From contig NW_024881322.1 of assembly GCF_018691265.1 (NCBI RefSeq), positions 6,014,001-6,078,000 of the forward strand: a stretch of 64,000 bases of DNA, given 5' to 3'. Each line of letters begins with the position of its first letter. Within the stretch, counting starts at the first letter, position 1. Positions 37,501 through 50,910 of the stretch are shown one piece after another. The notes under the pieces were generated by a model. It was not told the origin of the DNA and did no database searches. It saw nothing but the letters and a program-made list of their open reading frames with translations. The DNA comes from Tyto alba. Lineage: Eukaryota; Chordata; Aves; Strigiformes; Tytonidae. Position numbers and translations under genes: made by a program.

Positions 37501-38685
37501 GTACAAATATGCCATATGGCAGAACGGTTCATTTCCCTTTCTTAATGAGGATAACATATTTGTATGCCTGTGTACAAAGAGGTGGGTGAGATTTCGTGAG
37601 CAGGTGAGATTTTCAGTGATCCGTTTTTTTTGTCATCAAAAAAGTATATTTAGGGTGACTAAAATATTTCTGAAAGCACCAAGTTGTTTTGGGGGGGATT
37701 CCCCTCCTCCAAATTAGAGGGAAAAAAAAAAGAAGAGTCACAATACTTTATTCTGACGAGTTCCAGACAAAACATTGACATTTTTAATTTTTAATGTGTC
37801 ATTTTCAAATATAGCAATTTTTTCATTTTTTTTATGTTTTTTTCTTTTTTTTTTCTTTTTTTTTTTTTAATAAATAACCTCTTTTTCTAACCTTTCTTCC
37901 CCCAAAACAGACTTCAAAGCTTCAAAAAATTTCCAGTAGAACTAAGATTTGTCTGTTTTGCTGACACCAGACAGAAATCTTTAGTTTTCTTTTCAGTTCG
38001 GTCAGCAAAATTATTGACACTCTCCACAAAAGTGGAGTTGTATTACTGTAACAAAGTGCTTGTGTATGCGGACATGTACAGATGTGCATACGAAAAACCT
38101 ATTTGGCATTGCTCTGGCTCTCTGTCCTGCAGCAGATGTTCCATGCGGAAAAAAAGGCTGTGAGCCAGAGTCCTCTAAAAGCTGTCGCTGAGTTTGTACG
38201 GGAGAAGCAGCTGGAGGTGCTTGGTGAGGTCTGCACCAGTTCATTCTGCTCCACGCTCCGCTTTTCACTGCTGGCACCAAAGCCACACGGATTATGGCCC
38301 TGACAGCTGCGGCCTTGCACAACCGCTTAGTTTCATCAAAGCAGAAATCAGTGCGTTGCAAAACTCCCAGCACAGTAACTCATTCATAACGATGTCAGCA
38401 GTGAGTGGGATTTTCTCACTCGGGCTTTACGGCAGGGTGATTGTGGGACAGAAAGAAGTAAACAAATACATCTCTTGCATATGTAGTCTTTGGGAACAAG
38501 ACTCTGTTCCTTCTGTGCCTTATCTGATGCTTTTTTTTCTCACCCTAAAGAATTTTGTTTTTTAAGCCTTTGCTGTCCCACACCTTTAGTACACCCGTGC
38601 ACAGGTAACTCTCAGATTAACATCTGACACTGCTTTGCCTAAGGGTGGAGAACAGAGAAGGGTGCAAGCGGGAATGAGTTAGAAT
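31571..38685. other. Intergenic between the CCR8-like gene and XCR1, left part
   Basis: It is AT-rich to about 33,800 and then moderately GC-rich. Low-complexity runs include A-runs near 32,941 and 32,971 and T-rich sequence near 37,818-37,868. Open frames of up to 192 codons (for example 35,111-35,689 minus) lie in GC-rich sequence with other open frames overlapping on both strands. They lack domains and I do not call them genes. Confidence 0.5.
37818..37868 (+). repeat. T-rich low-complexity tract
   Basis: The tract is T-homopolymer runs broken only by single A, G or C bases, followed by AATAAATAA. Confidence 0.8.
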
Positions 38686-38689
38686 AGAG

Positions 38690-39375
38690 AAATCACAGAA
38701 AACAGGGCTGGATGGGACACTGGGAGATTATGTAGTTCATCCTCTGTCTTGAGGACAGGGGCAGAGTCCCACTGTTATTCTTCCACATGGCTGTTCAGCC
38801 TGTTCCTACAGCCCCTGCTTTCCTCCCAGCTTCTCTTTACGAATGATCCCAGTGTTTGTCCAGACTCACTCCTAGTAAATCTGTCTTAATACTTAATCTA
38901 AAACTCTCCTGGTATGATTTGAGTCATGGAGGAACAATTGCTACTTTCTTCTAGCTGCTTTAACATTTTCTAAGATCATGTTTCCCTTCAGTCTTAATAG
39001 CTCATATTCCATCATCTTTTTCCTCTTTGGTCATGTTTGCTAAATTGTCAATTGTAGCCACTGTTCTCCTTTGGCGGCTGTTCAGTTTTCCTTAATCTTT
39101 TTTGCATCACAGTGCCCAAAACTAGACACAGAGCCCCAGCTGTGGCCATGCCCCTGGCAAAGCAGACTGGAAGAGTCACCTGCCCGGGGTAGCTGTCTTC
39201 TTTCACAGTCACGTAGCACTGGTGACTCACACTTCTCTCGTGCTGGATGCCAGCCCCCGGATCCTTTTCTCCAGAAGTGCTGCCTTCCCCATCCTGTGTT
39301 TGTGGTCTTGGCTGACCCTGCCCACTAGCAGAAGTGGGCACTTGTCCTTAATGACCTACAGGCTCCCAGGCTCTT
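38690..39375 (-). mobile_element. Old CR1 LINE fragment, reverse orientation
   Basis: On the plus strand the order of recognisable blocks is that of a reversed CR1 3' region. A GGCTGGATGGGACACTGGGA-like start is followed by the CCTGTTCCTACAGCCCC block, then a CAGTGCCCAAAACTAGACAC block with CCCAGCTGTGGCC. Further on is a TGCTGGATGCCAGCCCCCGG and CTTTTCTCCAGAAGTGCTGC segment. Divergence is high and no intact coding frame remains. Limits are approximate. Confidence 0.7.
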
Positions 39376-39839
39376 TAATTTGAGCAGCCATCATGTCCCC
39401 CAGTACATTTGCACCCCCTCCCAAGGTGGTGGCACGTGTAAAAACAGTAAAAACATGCACTAGCCCTTCATCCAGAACAGCAATGCGCACGCTGGCTCGT
39501 GCTGGGGCAGGACCCTTCGGGGCAGCTCCCCTGTCCAGCAGCGACCGCCCAGGCCTTTGACTGTCTGACCACTCGTGCACACACGTGAAGGCTGTTTGAT
39601 ATGCTCAGACACCTTGCTAGCTCCGAGGGACGGGATACCACCGCTTTGCCTGGCTGGCAGGAGGCTGTAACTGAAGCTGATTTGACACAGTTTCTTGACA
39701 AGTCTGTATCGGCTCTTACTCTTTTTATTTTCTTGCAGGCTGCTTCTTCCTTCTAGTGCTTTCCATCAACCGTAATTACACTCACTGGCACATAATTCCC
39801 ATTCTGGTGTAAAATGATGTTTCCTGACCAGGTTATCTA

Positions 39840-40540
39840 AGGTACCTGTACCGTCTGGCTGCCCAGTGCTCTCCACCAGACCTTGGCGCCGGCTGTACCG
39901 GCTCAGAGCAAAGGGCCACTGGAGCCAGTGCCCTGCCCCAGCAGCGCCCAGTCAAGGTGCCCCAGTGCGCAGAGGGGGCAACCTCAGAGCCCAGCCAGAG
40001 CTCCGCTCCCAGCGCCCAGCCAGGCAGCGCCGGGCAGAGGCCGCCGAAAACCGCCGCACGCCCTTCCTGCCGACGCTCGGAGCTTGCTTCTGACCCTTCA
40101 GGTGTGAGGTCTGTGAGCTCCGGCACAGAAACCGAGCAGGATTCGTCCCACCACAGCAACGCCGCCTCACCCTGTGCAACACTTTTTTAGCTCTGTGAAT
40201 GCAGATAAACCACATCGGGCCGGCGCCTGGGCGAGGGCGCTCAGTTAGCTACTAGGCTAGACTGGCTCCTGGCTGGGTTTGGGCACGGCCCCGTTCGCTC
40301 TCTCTGCTCTCTGGCAGCAGCGGCGCGTGGTGCGGACCGCCAGACTTGCTCCCGGTTGCAGGGCTGGCACCCACCCGTGGCCGGGCAGCGGTGGTACCCC
40401 CTCAGGGCACACCGCCGTGCTGCGGTGGCCGTGAGGAATTGGGGGGGCTGCAGGGTGAGAAATTCCCCGTGCGGCCACCAGCACCCGTGGCTGCCTCTTG
40501 AGCACGGGTCTGCTCTCGCCGCAGGAGCCTCCCGTGGAAG
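39840..40540. other. CpG-rich patch
   Basis: CpG dinucleotides are clearly denser here than in the flanks (for example around 40,005-40,080 and 40,320-40,440), with many overlapping open frames on both strands typical of GC-rich non-coding DNA. No gene start can be tied to it. It might be a promoter of an unannotated transcript. Confidence 0.45.
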
Positions 40541-43500
40541 CAGCTCTGGAGTCTTACCAGATTTTAAAAGGAAAAAAAGGGTTTCAACATACGAAACCAT
40601 GCTCTTAAAACAGGGAAGCCCGCGTGGTTTAAGACCCGGATGGTGACTCAGGGACCCTGGAACCAAATCTGCACCCTGCCACTGGCAGCGGGTCCCCTCA
40701 GGGGGGTCACCTGCCTTTAGCGATGCCCCCCAGGGCAGGCTGCTCTCGGCACGAGAGCGTCACGCAGCGAAATCTGGGCAATGGTCCCATCACGCTGGCA
40801 CTTCCCATCTAGACCGCAGCGGCTACAATCTCAACGCAGGTGTCTACGCGGCGTTGTCCTGTCTTTCACATCTTCCCTCGGGCCTCTGCCCTTGCCGGGG
40901 GCACGAGGAGAGGCTTCGCGGGGGTGACACGCGCCTCCCACACTGCTGTGGTCTGAGGGAAGGTGTGAAGAGAGCTTGGCAGAGCCGCTGGTAAATCTGT
41001 ATCTGAGCTGCTGGTAAACAGGAAGCTGCCAAACAGCTTTATTCTTTTTCTTGGTTTTTTTTTATGTTCTTTTGGCCCTGTTTTCATAGCTATTCTTTTT
41101 CACTTACTTCATCTCAGGAAACACATTTTTCTGCCACCTCTTGCAGGAAATGTGCAAGATACAAAAAGTGTTGAAAACCTCACAGTTAGCTCAACCCGCT
41201 CTACGAGAGGTGGTGAGTCAAAGGTCCTGGCAACGAGGGCATGGCAATTGCACTGGCATAAACTGGAAGCCCACAGGTCAAGCTCATAATGGTGAAAGTA
41301 AGGCTAAAAGGATTTGACCTGGCAGAATTATACTTACTTCTGTGCTATGATTACATGTTGCAACGTGGGGGGATTTTCACTGAGATCAGAAAGAGCTTTC
41401 AAACCTTTCTGGTCAAGAGAGCCACAGGCATAGCTCTCTTTCCAGAGCTGCAGCACAAGGCTCTTGGGAGCTCGTTTTCAACCTCAAAGACCCACCAGGG
41501 ATCCTGCTGTCCACACCGGGCACATCCACCATCCACGCTGCTGCAGGCGAGTGCAGCCACGCGGAGCCCGCGCGCCAGAGCTTGCTGGGGCAGAGGGAAG
41601 GCCACACACGCTCAGCACTTTAGTGTGGATCCAGCAAGTCATCTGGAGGCGTCAGGAGCAAGCAGGACAGACTGTGCTACCGCTTAGCAGATACCCTAGG
41701 CTTGCCCGAGGCTGTAGGCAGCGGTGCAGGTCTAAAACCCGCAGGGATCACTGCTCACCGTGTTTAAACTCACTCCTGATCTTGCACGGTGCTGCTTGAG
41801 GAAACGGGCAAATAATCAAGCCCAAAGGCCTGCTGCGTACAGGGAGACATGCCAGGGTTTGCTGGCAGTGGTGCCGGCAGGCCAGGGTGAAACCCTGGAG
41901 AGTGGGGGGGGGGGCAGGCATTCCTCCCAGCACAGCCTGGGGTTCTGGGGCTGCAAGCATGGCTTTGGCTGCAGCACGGCTGACCTGGCACTGACAGGAA
42001 GGAGTTTGCTCCATGCATCAAACCTTCATAACCCGCCCTTCGCCTTAGCAGCGAGGAGGATCCCTTGAGCTGGCCAGGGTAAAGCAGAGCTCGCGCTCCC
42101 ACCACCTCCACCGTCCTCTCCTGCGGGCTGGGGATGGACATGCACAGCTTAATGAAGAGAAGAGGTACGGCCCAAAATGTTCTGAAAAACAGCAGATCCA
42201 GCAAGAAGTTTTGTTGAAGAGGAGGGGGAGTGTCTTTCCAGTTTGCAGATGCATGAGGCAGGTTGTCTTCTCATTACCAAACTACAGTTTCACGGTTTTC
42301 TGGTGTACTGAAAGCACAAGAGGGGCTCTTGCGGGTTTGAAATGAGTGGGACAAAACAGATGAACTTTTGCCACTGCATAGGTAAAATTTATGTTTCCTT
42401 TTATAATACCCAGAATTTCTTTTGCTGACTCTTTTTCTGAAACACTTCAAAAACTGCAAGAACCATCAAAATTTCACACCTCCTCTCTTACAAGTTTGTA
42501 GGCAGAAGAGTAAAAAGTCAAAAGTTTCATTAATTTTTTGAAATCACAGGGTGTGAGCGTGTTGTTTTGACCAGGACCAAGCACAAGACCAGCTTTTATA
42601 GACAAGAGTAACAGTAATGTGTCCACATTTCTTATGCAAAGCAAAGGACATCTGAGGAATCTTGAAGTCAAGAGTTGAGCCACAATGCCTTAGGCAATCT
42701 TTGAAGGAAAAGAAAGCTCTTGAATTAGTCTCAAATAATATTGAATATCCAATAATGAAAAATAGTGATTTGGATGTTTGTGCTTCTTTTACCCCAAATG
42801 CCGTTTTGCTTGCTTCATCTTTATTCTATCAAATATGTGCAAAGCCAGCGATTCCGAACCGTTCCCAGTGTGAGCTTTCCTTAAGGAAGAGCCCAGAGCG
42901 TAGGTGGGGGCAGTCAGCACTGGGAAACCTTCACACCTCACTTTTCCAATTATAATTGTCATAAGCTGGGACAAAGAAGGCTTACCTCTTTGATTACTTA
43001 GGACTTTTATCAGTAAAATGGGTCTGAAGATGGAACAGAACAATTCTCGTTTATTCCTTGCTATGCCTCATTTCAGTTTTTGAAATTTAGAAACAAAGAA
43101 CATAAAATCTCCACTGTAATGTAATAAAATAGATCCACAGTCCAAGGGAGCAAAATGAAATCACATAATTAAAAAAAAAAAAAAAAAGATGCACAACGTT
43201 TTGGGGTTTTCGTTGCCTTTTGAAATGTGAATAGGTATTCTGATAAGACATCAAACAGCAGCTGACCACATATACCACAGGAGGTTAACGTTTAATGTAC
43301 TTTGCAGTGAGGCACGCTGTTCAACAATACGAGTGTGCTCCCAACATGATTTCGTTTATGCTTTCAGCAGCATTAAGCTTGGTATAAAACACACTTTTCT
43401 ACTCCCCTGTTGCACAAGAGGAGGAAGTAACTGCATAGAGAAATTACACGTTTGTCTCCAGCCTCTCTAGAAACCTGTGACAAAAAAGGGTCATTAAATC

Positions 43501-43879
43501 AATTGCTATGTTAAAAATTCAGCCCTGGGAATCATCTACAGGCCTTACGTCTAGACATGCCTTTAATACAAAGTTGTGTTTTGGTATATCTTAGGTCTAG
43601 GGTCCTAAACAATGGTCTGAGGGTGCTAGTGGCCAAAAAAGATCATGCAAGTGGCCTTAAGTGTTACAGAACCACATCAGAAGTAGCATTCACCACCTAC
43701 CATCAAAATGCTGATCCTGAGAGTGCTTGGTAGTCAGTCTTCCAAGAAACTCTGCAGGAAATAAATTCATGTAGGCTTTTGGGTACACGTGCAACCAATA
43801 ACAAACTAACTGAGGAACTTGGAAAGGACTTGGAGAGGCTGGTCTAGCAAAACACAGCCATAGCTACGGTTAGCACAGC
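40541..43879. other. Intergenic, no gene recognised
   Basis: A second, weaker CpG-rich stretch spans about 40,690-40,960. A G-run is at about 41,905-41,915 and an A-run at about 43,170-43,187. Open frames of up to 144 codons overlap each other on both strands and show no domain. Confidence 0.45.
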
Positions 43880-44117
43880 TCCTGTCGCGGCACGGCTGCG
43901 CTGTCCCGAACCACGCAGTGCAAGGAGCACGTCGGAGAGGTCTGCCCGCTGTGCCTGAGAGTCTCACGCAAAAAGAAAAGGCCAGTAAGCAAAAAGTTGT
44001 CGGCAGTGTCAGCGGAGTGGCCGGGTCACCGGGCGGTGAGACGGCAGGGCGCTGCAGGGCTGAGCTGCAGGCGGTGGGGACGAGAGGCGGCCGGGCGGGC
44101 AGGGGGGCCTGATGCTG

Positions 44118-44151
<34 letters not shown>

Positions 44152-44160
44152 GCGTGGAGA
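43880..44160. other. CpG-rich patch ending in a CTG repeat
   Basis: GC-rich sequence with CpGs (for example GGGCGGTGAGACGGCAGGGC) runs directly into a CTG trinucleotide tract. It has the look of a small CpG island or a GC-rich 5' exon, but no protein-coding gene can be assigned. Confidence 0.4.
44121..44150 (+). repeat. (CTG)10 trinucleotide repeat
   Basis: Ten uninterrupted CTG units follow two diverged GATGCT-type units. In the plus frame beginning at 43,997 they read as an alanine run, but that frame shows no other sign of being coding. Confidence 0.95.
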
Positions 44161-44759
44161 GAAAATCGTGCTCTCCTAAAAGGCAGCCAGCTCTGCTGGC
44201 AGTCAGGGCTACCAGCGGTTCTACAGAGGTTCCGTTTGAAGCGTTTTCAGAGAACTAGCCAGGTGAGAAAAGATCAGCCCTTTGCCCGTCACCGAAGTGT
44301 GAACATGCAGCGCCCGAGCTGAAAACATCCTCCGCTGTTTCCTCCCCAGCATGCCTGTGTTTCGATTCCTTTCTCACCTCCGGCGCAGGCACGAGGGACA
44401 GGATTGCCCAAGGTGAGAAGCGCCGCAGAGCTGGTAGATGCGGCGGGTCACTGTCACTCAGAGCCATAGGTGCAAAAATACAGGGGTCAGCTGCGGGGAA
44501 AGGAGCAACCAACATTCAACACGGCCGCTTCCAAGACAGTGCAAACGCAGCTGTGGGAGCAGGAGACATGCAGCAGCAATTAGGCTTCACGGAGTCCAAA
44601 AAAAAACAGGCGAGCACGAGAAGGAAAATGACAGGCTGTCCTAAAGATAAAATACTGCCACTGGTCCGTCTCCTTGTAGTAAAGAGCCAGGGTTAGGAGA
44701 AGTTTTCCCCAACACTGGGTAAGTAAAACAAATCCACATGCCTGCGAGCACTACCTACC

Positions 44760-44940
44760 TCCCAGCTCGGCTCTGCTTCAGCCTTCTCCTCCTCCTCCTC
44801 CTCAGCCGGCGGCGTGCGCTGTGCCGGGAGCCGTGCAGGAGCGCGGGAGGGAGCAGATTTCGGCGCTGTGGTGCGGGGCAGCAGCTGCCGGCTCTGGGGG
44901 CTGAACAGATGGTGGGAGCCAGAGGCTGGCGTGGAGACAG
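44760..44940. other. CpG-rich patch with CTC repeat
   Basis: A run of CTC units at about 44,787-44,803 is followed by CpG-rich sequence (GCCGGCGGCGTGCGCTGTGC). An overlapping open frame begins with a hydrophobic leucine stretch that resembles a signal peptide, but it comes from the CTC repeat and is unlikely to be meaningful. Confidence 0.4.
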
Positions 44941-47900
44941 ATCTGGTCACCTTTGGGCATCAATCGAGGCTCCCCGCCCCCTCACCAAATAGTCAACTAT
45001 ACTTACAGTCCAGTTTTCTGCAGAGTGCCTCTGTACGTTTCGATACACGAGGGCTGTTATCTCCCTGACTGCTGCAGCTGTCAGCCAGCTTCTCTGACTC
45101 TAACCGTGAGACGGAGTCCTAGGGTGCCCACGGATTCCACATTGCACCATTCAACTGGGTAAAATGCTCTGTGTTGGAGCAGTGCTGGAGCAGGGAGCGA
45201 AATGTGGGTTCCTCAGTCCAGACAGCTACCTGTTAGGTTATGGCACAGTGTTTCTTCCCCTCACAGAACCTCTTGCCCTGTGGCCCATCAACTGCCTGGG
45301 GAGCACCTTCACCTCCATCGGAGGTGTCATTCCCCTCCCCAGACTCTGTCTCAATCCCCAAAGCACCCTCCCGGCCATGAGAGACGCACATCTAAGCCTT
45401 GGGCTGACCTTAGTCCTCCTCTCCCTGGAAGCCAGCACCAATCCCCAGCTTTCCAAAATGTCTGGAGGCAGGAGCACCTATAGCCCCCTCCCCTGCCACC
45501 AAAAAAACTCCACCACTCACTCAACCCAGGACACATGGCAGGGACCACCACGGGACATGAGGGACAGCCAGGAACAGCGGATGTCCGGACACCCCAGGAA
45601 GAGCAGCAAGAGGAGGGATACAGACAGTGTGTGCTGATGGCCTCTGTCCTGGGGTTCATCAGCCCAAAATGAAACGCAGCCAAGAGGTGCCTCGGCTGCC
45701 CGCAGCCCTGCAGGGCGAGATGTCTGTGCAGTGCAGGGTGACAGTCCAGTGAGCACAGCCATTCCCCTGCCATCTCATCACCGCTGGAAGAGAGGGCTTT
45801 GCATGCCTACAGCTGCTCGGACGCCTTCATTGGCAAGGGTTCAGCGGAGGAGTCAAAAAGGGATCTTAGCTCCTCTTTTCTGTCATCTGGTGTAGATTGT
45901 CAGCCACAAATTGCACACAGCAGGCAAAGAGCTGAGATGAGCAATGAGCCTGAGTAAAGAACGTGGAGCAGCAGGAGCACAAGCTCAGGGCACAGCGAGG
46001 GGAGATGGAGGCCACAGGGAGCCAGGACAGGGCGGGATGGGCAGCGTGTCACCGAGGGAACCCGAAAGCAGGTGATGAGGATGAACGTCTTGCACGGTCC
46101 TTAGCCTTGGCCACGCTTGAGCTGAACTTTCTTTGTTTGTGCCCTGAGGTGCTCCAGCATCTCTTCCTCATCTGCTGCACCAAGCCTACCCAAGGAACCG
46201 AGCTCTGCTGCCAGTGTCACCAGCTGGGTATGGAGCTGGTCTTCTGCAGCTAGCTAAAGCTTAACTTTACCTGCTGTAAACCAAGAGCCGGATCTGGCCC
46301 CAGAGCATCCGGTTCCCCTTTGTGCAAAGCCTATTTGACTATGTGCCCCGGCTTCCACTTTTGGCATTGCAGCTGCATAGCTGTCTGGCTCTGCAGAGCT
46401 GGTGGCAGGACTCCCGCACACCTCCTGCTCTGCTACCAGCTCTTGTCAGCTCCTCCTCGCACGCCCCGGAATTGCTACTCTGCATCCCTTTAGAAAAAGA
46501 GGAGAAATCTTCCAAAACACACATGCTTTTTCCCATTGCCCTATATCTCTCTGAAGCTACCTAGACAAAATGCTGTGGAGATGAGAACTGCCAGTGAGTG
46601 GTGTCCAGGAGAAGACAAGGGACTTCATCTCCGTTGTGGTAACTAAGGGTGTAATCAATCCTGGGAGCAAGCCAAACTCCTCCTGTGTGCCTTGGCCCAG
46701 GGTCTTTGCCTCTCAGCCTTGTACTTCACTCTGAGCCACTCATTCTGCAGTGGTATATTTTGTGGCACCCTTAAGACATGTTAGTTCCTCCAAGAAAACA
46801 TTAAAAAATAAGCCAAGGTACTTCAGGTAGAGATGAACTAAAGATGTCTTTCCAAGAGCTTTGCTTTCTGGGGACAGTTTCAGCTCATGCCCCTACACAG
46901 GATCCAGTCACAGCCCCAAAGAATGGCAGGACACGGAGGGCTCCAGCTCCGATCCCATTTTCAGTGGCCCAAATAAATTGAGGAGGAAGAGGTGGGACAG
47001 CCTGGGGTAACTACAGCAACACTGTGCTGTAGCATTGCTCTTGTTTTTTGGAGAGTCTTCCAGAAAGGCAACAAAACTGGTTTTCTAATCTGGATTTGGA
47101 GCCAGCATCTGGCCTGAGATCCTGACTCCAAAACCACCCTATTTAAATATCCTGAATGTTCACCAGCACGCATTAAACACCAGTTGTCGTCACGGGGCTG
47201 TTTGTGTTGCGGCACACAGCGCAACAAGGAGCAGAGGTTACAAAACAGCTCGTGCGAAGGAGAGGGCCAGAGCTAAGCTTGGAAGTGAAGCACTGGAAAA
47301 AGGAAGATGCGTCAAGGCCCAGACTGTCCCCACCCAGATTGTCCCTGCCTGGTTTTTATTTTTGTAAAATTAAAAATAATATTTTTGATCACCATGATGG
47401 CTCCAATCCCACAGCAGGATCCCAGTTTGGTCCTGTGTATTTCTCCTCGCTTTTCATTTTTTCCCTTTCAGTTCAGCAGGATAGAGACCCAGCGAGTCAA
47501 ATTTAGGCACGTGGGTGCAGCTGCACTCACTACAGTAGGTCTGCTGCACAAAGCAGTGGGTGAAATGCTCCAGTGACCTTTCTTTATGGCCTCATTTCAT
47601 CTTCCCATCCCTATTGAAGATCATTTACACCAATTCAGTCTGATGCAAGCAGAGGGCTCTTTGGGTGACTAGTCCTGAGACAAAGTTGCTGAGTGGAAAC
47701 AGCAAATCTGGGAGCCAGCATGTGGATGTGCTTTATTTCCCCCAAAGGAGAGGGACTGGCAGCCTCACTGATTTGATCTGTGTCCTTAACCCACGTGCAA
47801 AGCTGATTGCAACCCGAAATGGTTTTATAGGGCAGGTGATTCATACCTGAGGTTTCAACTTTGAGGTTCTCATTGGGAAACAGTGATTTGCTGAGGATAG

Positions 47901-50856
47901 TTTTTATTTCCCAATCCTCCCTGCCAGCAGAGATGAAGGTGTCCCTTGTGCCCTGTGCTCCCCAGCCCCGCAGTTTTGGACTGGCATAAGACCCTCCATA
48001 AGTTCACATTGCTTAATGGTGCTTGAGCACCTTCTGCAGTCCTGCTTCGAGAGGTCTGAGCAAACTCCCAGAGACTGCCCAGAGCCTCAGTGCAACCAGC
48101 CAGGCGTCCACGACCCCACAGAAAAATACAGCCCCACAGGGAGCCACGCTAAAGCGTAGGGGTTGGTCAGATGTGTGAGCTCTGGGTGCAGCTGGCCCTG
48201 TCCTCCGTCACCAGCCCCATGTGCACCCCAGGAGGGACAAGGGAATAGACCCCACTGTGGCACCGTGCGTATTTGAGCTGAGCTTACCCCCCTCCGCTGT
48301 GGGACAGCCAGTCCCACCACCCGGGCAGTCACCAAAGGCCAGGGGCAAGAAACCCCCACTGCCAAAAACTCGGGAGAAAAGATGAAAACAGTGCTCCCAA
48401 ATCTGATTACATCCTCGCTGTATGTAACTGCCTGGGCAGAAAAGGAGAGCAAAAGGGGGTAAGCAAAATATGGTTTGACAGCAACCCATTGTTACAATTA
48501 CAGTCACACTCTGTCAGGTCCTCGTGGTGTCCCCTAAACGGGGCAGGAGTCCACTCTGCCATCCTCGACACCTGGAGAAAATGAAATATTTCAGCTAAGT
48601 CTGATGCTTGGTTTCATCATGACTTCAGTAGAAGTGCAGGAAGAAAACAAAACATACTAGTGCCCACTGCAGGAACACACAGTGACTCAGTTTCTAGGAA
48701 AGATGAGTAGGGCATTTTGTCTTCAAGCCAGCTTAAAACCAGCTTTTAGAGAAACCTGCATACAAATGGTAAAACTGAATCAAATCTAAATGTGGCTTAT
48801 ATTAATTTAGCTTGCCTTGATGTGAGGACAGCATGAACCCGATACAGAAATATATAAATAGATGTAACCAGACTTAAATTAAACTGAGATTTCACTTGCA
48901 TGGTTTTGCGGTGCTTTAACTAGATCAGCTCATAACCACTCATTTTATGTATGGTCAGATGAAGCTTCATAGCTTTTTTTTTTGCAGCAGTTCAAATTCC
49001 TGCCTCTGATCCCCTGTGCTAAAACAACAAAGGGAGGTGCTAGTGTTGGTGGGCAAAACTAAGCACTCATTTTAAACCCACCTTCCTCATCAGTTTAAGC
49101 TGTGCCACCCGACCTTTGCACAGCTGAATCAGAGGCGTGAGCACACGTCTCATCCCACCAGGGGCATAAAATCTGCTTGAGGGTCAGCCACAACCAGCCT
49201 GGCACGGACAGTGTCCCGTGCATTCTCCTCTGATGGGGCGTGAAACCCCCGAGAGTCCAACGGGCTGAAGCCCAACACAGAGACTTTGAAGGAGAGCTGC
49301 AGGGGCTTCTTGCAATGGTGTTTTCTTCAAGGTGTGGCTTTATTTTTGGCTGGCTCTCTGTAGCAGAAGAAGCAAACCCGCTGCCATTTTAGGGTTTTTT
49401 TCAGGCTTGCTTGCTCTCTGCCTCAGCTATACTGGGATTGAGAAGTCTGGTTTAACTAGGAGTCCCCACTTCCTCAGGCTCAAAGCTTTCTCAGCTCCGA
49501 AGTGGAAATATACTCAAAACTTCAACAAACATGTTTTCTCCAAAGCGTTCCTTTGCCATTTGAGGTAGAAAGATACTAACAAAATCAACCTACACACAGG
49601 AAAACCACTTCCCATCTTGATTAGTCATATTTCATTTGCCAGGTATCAGAAGATCTCCATGCTCAGCTGCAGAGTACTTCAGGAAAACGAGAAGAGTCAA
49701 ACCTGCCATGTGCTGTGGGCGCAGGCAGAAGTTTCCCCATTCTTTTTGCCTGTATTTAAATTTTTGAACTTTCTTTACATAGCATAAAGATGTATATACA
49801 AGCCAAGGTGCAAACTTTGTCATTTTTCCTCTGCCATCATTGAAAGCAAATACACATTGCTCTTTCAGCATAAAAAAGCAAAATTATACCCTGTTGCTCA
49901 CATGCCAACAGGGACAGTCTCATAAAATTACAGATGAAGAATTTAAATAAAAATGCCTAAATTTCAGGTAGTGCTTTTTTCTGCATTACTAATTGAGATC
50001 TGAGACCCAGTTTTGTAACCAGACGATCACAGAAAAGAAGACTTCATTAGTTCATCTAAGCTCTCCTCCACTTGAACTCCAGTTGACAATAGCAGGGTTA
50101 TTTACTTGTTACCTTAGAAATATTTCTGCAGGCAAGGGACTGTCCTTATGTGGTAGATAAAGCCTTAACTGCAGCTCTGACAAAATTCTTCCATCTCTTT
50201 CTGCTGGTTTCTGCATGCTTCCATCACCTGCCTCGCTGGGATATTTAAGAACAACTGTCATTAGCATCAACGAGCAACGAGAATGCACCCAGCAAGAAGC
50301 CAAGATAGGGCAAAGTATCAGGGTGCCTTTGAGAAAGGGAACATTGAAATCTAAGTAACATGTTATCAAATTAGGTGGTTTTTATCAGATTACCTGTGAA
50401 AGTAGCTGTTGGTGGGGGAGCTGTGATGAAAAAACATGCTCTCTTCTTATCTAAAATTCAAGCGAAAACATAACGCTTTTGTCCATTGGACTTGCCAGAT
50501 GGTGCCTCTCATTTCAGACTCCTTCTCTTTGGGAACTCTGCGACTGAGTTGCTTTGGGAGGAGCTGCAGGTGGACGACCCAGTGTCCCTCCCTCCCGGGG
50601 GCAAGCCGGGCACGGGGGCATCAAGGCACGAGGGGCCACGGCCTGGACGGTGGAGCAAGGGCGCCTTGCATCTCCCACGGGGCCAGGGCGGACTTTGCCT
50701 GCTCCAAAAAAGGGGGCTCTGCTCCGGAGGGGTGCCAGGGCCCCCCTGGGAAGGTGGAGGTGATGGGGCAGTGCCCAGCCTGAGTCAGTGGCATCTGCCC
50801 CTGCCCTGGGCTGCCCCAAGCACGACTGAGTCATTTCCAACAGCCTTTGGGAAGTC
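44941..50856. other. Intergenic, no gene recognised
   Basis: The stretch is moderately GC-rich unique sequence. The longest frame (157 codons, 45,164-45,637 plus) has an oppositely oriented open frame across it and no domain. No transposable element was recognised with confidence. Confidence 0.45.
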
Positions 50857-50910
50857 GGGGGGGGGGGGGGGGGGGGGGCAGGGGGGCAGGGGGGGAGGAA
50901 GGGTGAGGGG
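50857..50910 (+). repeat. G-rich tract with G-quadruplex potential
   Basis: Twenty-two consecutive Gs (50,857-50,878) are followed at short intervals by runs of 6, 7, 3 and 4 Gs. Any four of these satisfy the usual G-quadruplex pattern on the plus strand. An A-run at about 50,936-50,952 follows. Confidence 0.9.

Noticed and set aside
44738..44992. Frame with a signal-peptide-like leucine stretch
   Set aside because: The leucines come from a CTC simple repeat; the rest of the frame resembles no secreted protein.
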